Of a DNA stretch of 48,028 nucleotides, positions 42,149-48,028 are shown in pieces. The stretch is from CAYHPY01 sp964358485. GTDB taxonomy: Bacteria > Elusimicrobiota > Elusimicrobia > UBA1565 > UBA9628. The position numbers and the translations under genes were made by a program. Within the stretch, counting starts at the first letter, position 1, and the number at the start of each line of letters is the position of its first letter. The stretch lies in NCBI GenBank assembly GCA_964358485.1, contig CAYHPY010000020.1, forward strand, positions 1 through 48,028, in the 5' to 3' direction. A model generated the notes under the pieces. It saw only the letters and a list, made by a program, of their open reading frames with translations, was not told where the DNA came from and did no database searches.

Positions 42149-45100
42149 CTAGTAGCCGTCGGGAGGGACCGCGATGCGGTCGCCGATGCGCTTCATCTGG
42201 CGGAGTTCCTGGAAGCCCGCGCTCCGCTTTCCTTCATCGGTCAGATGGAAGGCCGCAATCACCCCGGACTCGCGGGGAATCAGGAACTCGCCTTCCAAAT
42301 GCGCCAACGGCTCCGGAGATTTCCACGGCGCCGCGGCGATTCCCGCGGCGGAGTGGAGATTCTCCTCGACCAGATCCACGCCCCAGACCCCGTTGACCCA
42401 GTCGCGCACGTAGACGCCGCCCATTCTGCCGTTGGCTTCGATGATCCGCGGTCCTTCCTTGGTGTACTTGCCCTCGATGTGGATGACGCCGTCGGTCAGG
42501 CCCAGCACCTTGGCCGTGGCCACGGCCAAGGCCTCGATCTCCCCCTGCTTTTCCCGGGCGAGCACGCTCGGGAGGCTTGACCCCGTGGCCAGGAAGTAAG
42601 GCTCTCGGGTGGGCCAGTTGTCGGTGACGGAGACAAACCGCGCCTGGCCGCCCTGCATGACGATGTCCACGTCATATTCCGCGCCTTCCAGGTACTGCTC
42701 CAAAACCAATTCCGTGCCCTGCTTGAAGATGGCGTCGGCGTCCGGAGAGATTTCACGGGCCACGCGCTCGTAGGCGGCGCGGGCTTCCTCCGCCGAGTTG
42801 ACCCGGACCACGAACATCGCGGCCGCGCCGAATACGGGTTTAAGGACCGAGGGAAAGCCCACGGCCTTGATCGCGGCTTCCAGGTCCTCCTTTGATTTGA
42901 TCATTTGAAAACGCGGGGTCGGCAAGCCGGCGGCCGCCATGACCTGGCGGGTCTCGAACTTGGACCGCACGCTGCGGGCGGCCTTGGACGAGTGGTACGG
43001 CAGGCCCAGGGCTTCGGCCAGGTCGGCGGTCAGGGGCACGTCGTCTTCCCAGAAGGTGGTGATGCCCTCGATGGGCGCGGCGGTCCGGACCGAGCGGGCG
43101 AGCTTGCGCTTCAAGGCGGCCAAGGCCTCGGCGGGCTTGCCGGTGTCCACCGCGATGAACTCCGAGACCAGGCCTTTGGCCCAATGGTCCTGGGACTTTT
43201 TGTCGAAGAAGGTCCGGACCGAGTCCTTGACCTTGGCCCAGCCGGTCAGGCCCTTGTCGACCAGGACGATCCGCACGCCGAGTTCCTTGGCCCGCTCGAA
43301 AATGAAGCGCTTTCCTTCATAACCCGCCCCGACAATGACGATCCGCTTGCCCTTGAGGGCGTCGCGGCGCGCGCGCTGAAGCATGGTGGCCACCCAGGCC
43401 GCCGAGTGCTCACCCGCCCGCTCGGGATAAAATTGGTCCAACTGCCACTGGCCGCCCGCGTCGTGGTCGTTGACCTCGATGATCTTGGGCACTAGGCGCC
43501 CGGCGGCGTCCCGCTCCACCATGACGTCCAGGCCGATGTAGTCGGTCTGTGCCTGGCGGGCCTCGCCATCCTTGAGCTCCCGGCCCGCTTCGTTGGCGGC
43601 CAGGGCCAGGAGGGCGTCGGCGCCCATCTTCTTCAAATCCGCGACGAAGGCCGCCGCTTCGGCGTCGGTCTTGAGAAAACCGTGCTGTTGCCGCAGGGAG
43701 CGGATCACGTCCTCCAGGCTCACCACGGCCGCCGCGTCGGCGGGGTCGGCGGGCTCGGCGGTGGTCGGCAGGCCCCAAGTTCCGGCCCGGGCGAAGATTC
43801 CGGTCGTGACCGCTCCGTTCCAAGGGGTGCGGGCGGCCAGCACCCGAAGATTCCAGTCCTTCTTTTCCTTGGGACCCGCGGCGGGGACCTCGTCCTTGGT
43901 AAGGACATGAAGGGGCAGGCGCTCTCCCAAATAGGCGTGGCTCTCGGAACCGGCCGCGCCGGTCCGCAAATAGAGGGCGGGCGGGGTCAGGCGGCCGTCC
44001 ACCAGGACCGCGCCGTCCTCGGTCATCTGGGGATCCTCGGCCAAGGCCATCACATGGGCCACGATCCCGTCCAAATCTTCCCGGTTCAAGAACTTCACGC
44101 CGCGGGCGGAGTGGAACTGAGCCCCGGAGGGTTTGACCACGACCTCGGGGCCCTCGTAATGCCGCAGAAAATCCTCGACGGTCCGGCGCACGGAGTCCCG
44201 GCGCCCCGACGCGCCGGGCATAGGAGCGATCTGCACCCCCTCGGCCGTGCCCGCCAATTGGGCGGCTTTGGGCAAAAGGGGATGGGCCGCCATCAGGAAG
44301 GCGGCGGTGGCGGGCACCGCCACGCCCTTGGCCGCCAGGACCAGGCGGGTCAAAAGCTTTTCGTTGGTGACCTTCTCGAGCTCCACGGAGCTGGAGGTGG
44401 GAACGTCCAGGTCCTCCTCCAAGGGAACCCCGTCGGCCCGGTCGTTGGCGCCCAAGGTGTAGAAATCGGCGAAGTAATGGACCCGGCGCGGGGTCTCGTA
44501 CTCGGCGATCACCGGCGCCCCGTTTTCGTCGAAATACAGGCCCTTCTTAAGGAGGAGCATGTTTGCGCCGTCCATGTAGCGTTCCTGAATGAGCCAGGAC
44601 GGATCGAAGGCCAGATGGACGTCGCCGGGGGATTGGCGGCCTCCCTCGCGGGCGATGGAGAGCTTGTAGATCGAGGCCGGGGACAGGATCACCGAGGTCG
44701 GGCGTCCGGCCGGGGCCGGGCCCGCGATCTTGACGGTCTTGGCCTCGGGCAGGCCCATCTTCTTCAAGCTGGCCGAGAGCCGTTCCAGGGCCTTGGCTTC
44801 AAGCGCCGCGGCTTCGGCCGGATCGGCGTGGGAGGCGTGGACTTTTTGAACCGGCTTGGCGAACTGCCCCTTCACCCATTTGAGTCCCAGCAGATAGACC
44901 AAGGAGAAGCCCGCCAAGGCGATGGTGACGACCTTCATCGGAGCGTAGGCGCCCAGGGCCGCCCCGATCAAGGTGGCCGGGCCGGAGTTCTGGAACAGCC
45001 ACATGAAGGCCAGCCCGCCCAGGCCGGCGGCGACCACCTCGAAGGTGGTCATGATGCTGTAGATGTTGTCCCCCTCGGCCTTGGCCTTCGGGTCGGCCTC

Positions 45101-46906
45101 GATCTCGTTCTGGAGCAGAGCCTGCATGCGGGACTGGACCGGGTCATAGAGGAATTTCATCACCACGACCAGCGGCAAGGTGACCCAAAGAGAAGGCGCG
45201 GCCCACAGCCCGATCGAGGGCAGGAAGGCCAGGGAGGCGGCCACCGACAAATAGACCAGGAAGCGGTAGGAGCCGATCTTCTTCTCGATCTTATGGGCCC
45301 GCTTGACGAGGATCATGCTGGCCAGCATCCCGCCCAGGTAGGTGGCAGACAGGACCAAGCCTTGGCCGAAGTTACCGGCGCCCAGGACGTCTATGACGAA
45401 GGTCGGCAGGACCACCATGAAGAGGGCGTCCTCGATGAACTGCTCGAAGGTGGCCATGCTGGAGCGCGCCAAAATCGCTTTATTGCCCCAAATCACCTTG
45501 AGGGTCCGCCAGTTGCGCTTGGGGGTCTCGACGAGAATTTTCCACCCCGTGGCCGCCGTGGACTTGGCCTTCGCCCAGAGGCCCGAGACCTTGGCCGCGG
45601 CGGTCTCGAAAGTCGCGTCGGCGGAAATCTTCAAGCGGCTGAAATAGATCCAAGTGGAGCTGGCCATGGCCGCGGCCAGCAGGACAAATCCCGCCTTGGC
45701 GCCCGTCCCCGCCCCGAACGCGCCGTCCAAGCCGTCCAGGCCCAGCCCCAAGATCCAGGGAACGCCCAGGAGCATGGCGTAGCGGATGGTCTTGTACAGG
45801 TAGAGAGCCTTCTCCCGCTTTTTCTTATCCTGGAAAACCTTGGCCGCGCCGCCCGCGTCGATATCCACCAAATGGTTGTGGGACACCACCACCGCGTTGA
45901 CCGCGACGATGGCCAGCAGGACCGGCAGGGAAAGCCCGCCCGCCAAACCCAACCCGCCGATCAAGCTGTAAAGGACGACCCGGGTCATGCCGGCCCCCAC
46001 CAGGACCCGCTTCATGGGACTGCGCCCGACCACGTCCCCCGCGAAAAGCGAGACCGCGCCGAACACCCAGTAGTGGACCATGCGGACCAAGCCGGTGGTG
46101 GCCGTGCTGCCGGTGATGGAGTGAACCAACAACGGCAGAGAGGTGATGTATATCGACATCCCCAGGAGGAAGACGGCTTGGCCGAGGATAAAAGCTTTTT
46201 CGCTCGGCGAGTAATCCGAAAGGTCAACAAGCTCGCGCAAGCGAGCAAGAAGGTTCTTTTTCTCCGTTTTCGGCGTCTTCCCATCAAGAACCGGCTTTTC
46301 CGAGCCCGCGGCGGACGGCTGGCGAGCCGTCAATCCGTTCCCGAGAATCCGTTCATTCCCACCCACCGCAACTTCCGTTCCCGGAACTTTCTTTCCGTTG
46401 TCAAAGATCCGTTTCAGCGACCCCGGCCGATCCCCTTTAGGATCGGCCAACTCCCGGACGCTCTCATTTCCAGCGATGGCCTCGACACTTTCGGCCGCCT
46501 TGGACAGGCCCCCTTCCACCGGCCCGATTTTCCCCGGAACGGCCTCGATCGTCCCCCCTTGAAAAGCGGGAACCGAAGCGGCCGCCTCTTCCCCCGCGAC
46601 GAAAACCGAAGGCCCGGCTTCGCTTCCCGACAAAGTCGGGGCGTCGGCGGAAAGGCCGGCTTTCAACGGAACAACGGAGCCGGGAAGGGCAACGTAGGGG
46701 TTTAAAGAACTGTTGAAACGGATATTCCGCCCAACGGAACCGGAAACGGAATTGGAGACGGAACCGACAGCGGAACGATTGCCGGCGCCGGAGGAGCCTC
46801 TGGCTCCTCCGGTGCGAAAGTTTTGAGCCGCCGCCTCGTAGCCGGCCAGCCCCGGGGACGTGACCACCAGGGCCAGGGCCAACGCGGCGGCGATGACTCG
46901 CTTCAT
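42149..46906 (-). CDS. MFS transporter fused to carnosine-synthase-like tandem ATP-grasp ligase
   Basis: A 1585-residue protein. The signal peptide region ends GYEAAAQ (about 22-28), and a Ser/Ala-rich linker runs to about 225. An MFS domain of about 12 helices covers about 235-680. Two ATP-grasp halves follow: about 735-1175 with Lys925 (VVVKPSG) and Glu1144/Asn1146 (IIEVNDHDAGG), and about 1187-1585. The second has a Rossmann-like preATP-grasp part (IVIVGAGYEGKR), Lys1356 (VLKPVFG), Glu1478 and Glu1490/Asn1492 (IIEANGRMGG). Two successive ATP-grasp halves in one chain resemble carnosine synthase, which ligates amino acids using ATP. Fusion to MFS suggests synthesis and export of a dipeptide-like product. 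The frame ends at an in-frame TAG, with 32 more codons of plausible coding sequence beyond it. ATG 46906 lacks a good Shine-Dalgarno. Confidence 0.8.
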   Translation of the reverse strand: MKRVIAAALALALVVTSPGLAGYEAAAQNFRTGGARGSSGAGNRSAVGSVSNSVSGSVGRNIRFNSSLNPYVALPGSVVPLKAGLSADAPTLSGSEAGPSVFVAGEEAAASVPAFQGGTIEAVPGKIGPVEGGLSKAAESVEAIAGNESVRELADPKGDRPGSLKRIFDNGKKVPGTEVAVGGNERILGNGLTARQPSAAGSEKPVLDGKTPKTEKKNLLARLRELVDLSDYSPSEKAFILGQAVFLLGMSIYITSLPLLVHSITGSTATTGLVRMVHYWVFGAVSLFAGDVVGRSPMKRVLVGAGMTRVVLYSLIGGLGLAGGLSLPVLLAIVAVNAVVVSHNHLVDIDAGGAAKVFQDKKKREKALYLYKTIRYAMLLGVPWILGLGLDGLDGAFGAGTGAKAGFVLLAAAMASSTWIYFSRLKISADATFETAAAKVSGLWAKAKSTAATGWKILVETPKRNWRTLKVIWGNKAILARSSMATFEQFIEDALFMVVLPTFVIDVLGAGNFGQGLVLSATYLGGMLASMILVKRAHKIEKKIGSYRFLVYLSVAASLAFLPSIGLWAAPSLWVTLPLVVVMKFLYDPVQSRMQALLQNEIEADPKAKAEGDNIYSIMTTFEVVAAGLGGLAFMWLFQNSGPATLIGAALGAYAPMKVVTIALAGFSLVYLLGLKWVKGQFAKPVQKVHASHADPAEAAALEAKALERLSASLKKMGLPEAKTVKIAGPAPAGRPTSVILSPASIYKLSIAREGGRQSPGDVHLAFDPSWLIQERYMDGANMLLLKKGLYFDENGAPVIAEYETPRRVHYFADFYTLGANDRADGVPLEEDLDVPTSSSVELEKVTNEKLLTRLVLAAKGVAVPATAAFLMAAHPLLPKAAQLAGTAEGVQIAPMPGASGRRDSVRRTVEDFLRHYEGPEVVVKPSGAQFHSARGVKFLNREDLDGIVAHVMALAEDPQMTEDGAVLVDGRLTPPALYLRTGAAGSESHAYLGERLPLHVLTKDEVPAAGPKEKKDWNLRVLAARTPWNGAVTTGIFARAGTWGLPTTAEPADPADAAAVVSLEDVIRSLRQQHGFLKTDAEAAAFVADLKKMGADALLALAANEAGRELKDGEARQAQTDYIGLDVMVERDAAGRLVPKIIEVNDHDAGGQWQLDQFYPERAGEHSAAWVATMLQRARRDALKGKRIVIVGAGYEGKRFIFERAKELGVRIVLVDKGLTGWAKVKDSVRTFFDKKSQDHWAKGLVSEFIAVDTGKPAEALAALKRKLARSVRTAAPIEGITTFWEDDVPLTADLAEALGLPYHSSKAARSVRSKFETRQVMAAAGLPTPRFQMIKSKEDLEAAIKAVGFPSVLKPVFGAAAMFVVRVNSAEEARAAYERVAREISPDADAIFKQGTELVLEQYLEGAEYDVDIVMQGGQARFVSVTDNWPTREPYFLATGSSLPSVLAREKQGEIEALAVATAKVLGLTDGVIHIEGKYTKEGPRIIEANGRMGGVYVRDWVNGVWGVDLVEENLHSAAGIAAAPWKSPEPLAHLEGEFLIPRESGVIAAFHLTDEGKRSAGFQELRQMKRIGDRIAVPPDGY

Positions 46907-46970
46907 GGCTTTAGTGTGCTCTCTTTCCTTTATGATGGGCAGGGCCCAAGGTCCCCTTCTGGACGGACAA

Positions 46971-46993
46971 AAGGCCCAGCTTTGCTGGGCCTT
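46971..46993 (-). terminator. Rho-independent terminator of the PrcB-domain gene
   Basis: A perfect 10-bp stem (AAGGCCCAGC 46971-46980, GCTGGGCCTT 46984-46993) with a 3-nt loop, followed on the minus strand by TTTTGTCC. It lies about 28 nt after the stop at 47022 and separates that gene from the ATP-grasp/MFS gene. Confidence 0.65.
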
Positions 46994-47021
46994 CTATCGT
47001 TCCGGTCGAAGACCGGAGTCT

Positions 47022-47549
47022 CTAGCGGTTAAGCGACTCGGCGATAGCCGAGGCGCCCATTTCTTTCAGCTTGGTAATCGTTCTTTCCAGTTTCTCGTTA
47101 TTTTCCTTCGTAAAAACCGTCCCCAAAACCCGAACCCGTTGATCCACCTCAAAAGCCACCGTCGCGTGCTTTCGCACCTTCCGCGCGATCCAAGGCCTGG
47201 TCCTCATCTGAATGTTGAAGGCGTCCCCCTTCGGAGCGACTTCCCGATAAATCACGATCAGCCGGGAGGCCTCGGTCGGATCGGTCATCAATTGGGCCTC
47301 GATCTTGTAGCCCCCGGTGGACTTTTCCCCAAGAGAGATCATCACCACCATTTCCTTGCTGAAATCAGCTTCCGGCGCCGGGCCGGCCTGCCCCGCCGCG
47401 GCCCACGCCGCCTGCCACTCCCGCGAGGTCTGGAACACCGCGGTGCCCGCCGTCGCCGGGCCTTGCCGCCCCGTGACGCTCGCCCAATCCGCCGCCGACG
47501 CCGACGCGGCCAGAAGTCCGACCGCCAAGCCCGTCAAAATCGTTTTCAT
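47022..47549 (-). CDS. Exported protein with PrcB-type C-terminal domain
   Basis: A 175-residue protein. The signal peptide is MKTILTGLAVGLLAASASA. The stretch at about 60-125 (MVVMISLGEKSTGGYKIE...LIVIYREVAPKGDAF) has the form of the PrcB_C domain, named after the protease-complex subunit PrcB of spirochaetes; its biochemical role is poorly defined. The last about 50 residues are helical and unassigned. ATG 47549 has GAGAGG 8 nt upstream and is preferred over ATG 47555. A hairpin terminator follows the gene, so it is separate from the large cluster downstream. Confidence 0.75.
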   Translation of the reverse strand: MKTILTGLAVGLLAASASAADWASVTGRQGPATAGTAVFQTSREWQAAWAAAGQAGPAPEADFSKEMVVMISLGEKSTGGYKIEAQLMTDPTEASRLIVIYREVAPKGDAFNIQMRTRPWIARKVRKHATVAFEVDQRVRVLGTVFTKENNEKLERTITKLKEMGASAIAESLNR

Positions 47550-47676
47550 GTTCATGTCCTCTCGTGAAGCCATTCTATAGAAATGGCCCTGGGCCCCGAA
47601 TGGGACCAAGAGGAAAAAAAAGGCGGGTATTCGACCTAGGACCGATTGGGCCTAAGAGCCTATGCCGAAATAAGGC

Positions 47677-48028
47677 TCAGCCGAGGCGGTCGCCGGTGGC
47701 CCGATCGAAGAGGTGAAGGCCCGCCGGATCAAAGCGCAGGGAGACCTTGTCGCCCGGCTTTCCGTCGAAGGAAGCCGGGACGCTGGCCAGGACCTTGGCC
47801 CCGGCCATGGCCAGGTGGACATGCTTGCGGTAGCCCAGCAGTTCCACCACCTCGACCTCCGCGCCCACGCCCCCCGGCTCGATCGAAATGGCCTCCGGCC
47901 GGACCCCGAGCACCGCCGGGGCGGGACCCGCGCCGTAGGCCCCCGCGGCGACGGCGATGTCCGCGCCCGCCGCCCGGAAACGCGGCCTGCCCCCCCCGGG
48001 CTCGAGTTCCCCCTCGATGAAATTCATG
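47677..48028 (-). CDS. ABC transporter ATP-binding protein, C-terminal TOBE part (5' end outside window)
   Basis: The frame is open to the window edge, so only the last 117 codons are present. MNFIEGEL is the internal motif that follows the ATPase domain in MalK/UgpC proteins, and VLGVRPEAISIE, VVELLGYRKHVHLAM and the ending PAGLHLFDRATGDRL are the two TOBE repeats. Such subunits energise import of sugars or glycerol phosphate. The Met at 48027 is internal, not a start. The 127-bp gap to the PrcB gene holds an eight-T run on the minus strand (47612-47619) without a clear adjoining stem. Confidence 0.88.
   Translation of the reverse strand, partial: MNFIEGELEPGGGRPRFRAAGADIAVAAGAYGAGPAPAVLGVRPEAISIEPGGVGAEVEVVELLGYRKHVHLAMAGAKVLASVPASFDGKPGDKVSLRFDPAGLHLFDRATGDRLG

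Noticed and set aside
43682..46705. 1007-codon plus-strand open frame opposite the ATP-grasp/MFS gene
   Set aside because: Rich in Gly, His, Gln and Asp with no domain; the minus strand has intact ATP-grasp and MFS motifs.
30490..47660. Recurrent GGGCCC-centred sequences (TTGGGCCCA) in the intergenic regions near 30510, 41820-41850, 46943 and 47590-47650
   Set aside because: Short, self-complementary and expected at some frequency in GC-rich spacers; I could not show a common longer element.
1..48028. Alternative genetic code with reassigned stop codons
   Set aside because: The two internal stops differ (TAA and TAG), occur once each near gene ends, and both TAA and TAG end other normal genes here; prfA (RF1) is intact.

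Overview
The window is a GC-rich bacterial chromosome segment from a diderm organism: it carries lptD (lipopolysaccharide export to the outer membrane), a PorV-like outer-membrane protein and many signal peptides. The mix of a PorV/T9SS-like cargo pair, a rhomboid-coaE-rho-M23 housekeeping block and large exported multi-domain proteins fits Elusimicrobiota. That assignment is an inference from gene content, not a search result. Every gene except one (an orphan AAA ATPase at 3.3-4.5 kb) lies on the minus strand.

Layout, left to right. 1-3.3 kb: an RHS/YD-repeat exported protein whose 3' end is interrupted by an in-frame stop, and the OmpR-type response regulator gene that precedes it. Between them lie a sigma70-like promoter and a triple direct repeat that looks like the regulator's operator. 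3.3-4.5 kb: the lone plus-strand DUF4143-type ATPase, bracketed by two related hairpins. 4.5-12.1 kb: a tightly overlapping housekeeping operon read prfA-prmC-murA-folC-ROK kinase-lptD. 12.1-12.6 kb: a palindromic REP-type element, a terminator and rpmE. 12.7-19.5 kb: a second compact operon read trxA-polA-rhomboid-coaE-rho-M23 peptidase, with a good promoter in front of trxA. 19.5-28.3 kb: a PorV-like barrel/TPR gene overlapping a 2448-residue surface protein (Asp-box repeats, many fibronectin III domains, T9SS-like C-terminal domain).

28.3-46.9 kb is the unusual part: seven minus-strand genes, mostly overlapping or closely spaced. In transcription order they are: an MFS transporter fused to two ATP-grasp halves resembling carnosine synthase; two related exported proteins with degenerate HAD-like domains, the second also carrying a RecB-like PD-(D/E)XK nuclease motif; a protein with an intact HAD phosphatase fused to an MFS domain; another MFS protein; a site-2-type (M50) protease; and a single-domain response regulator. 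The first six start with a signal peptide followed by a Ser/Ala/Pro-rich linker, and three share a YEAAAQ-like cleavage region. This is my best candidate for an undescribed system, possibly making, modifying and exporting a ligated small molecule under control of the protease and receiver. That function is inference only.

46.9-48.0 kb: a PrcB-domain exported protein and the C-terminal end of an ABC transporter ATPase cut by the window edge. No tRNA, rRNA, CRISPR array or transposase gene was seen.

Points that cut across the window: two in-frame nonsense codons near gene 3' ends (RHS, ATP-grasp/MFS), one gene that appears to start at ATC, two copies of a perfect or near-perfect inverted-repeat element, and clusters of ACGGAA/TTCCGT with T-ending codons in otherwise GC-rich genes.
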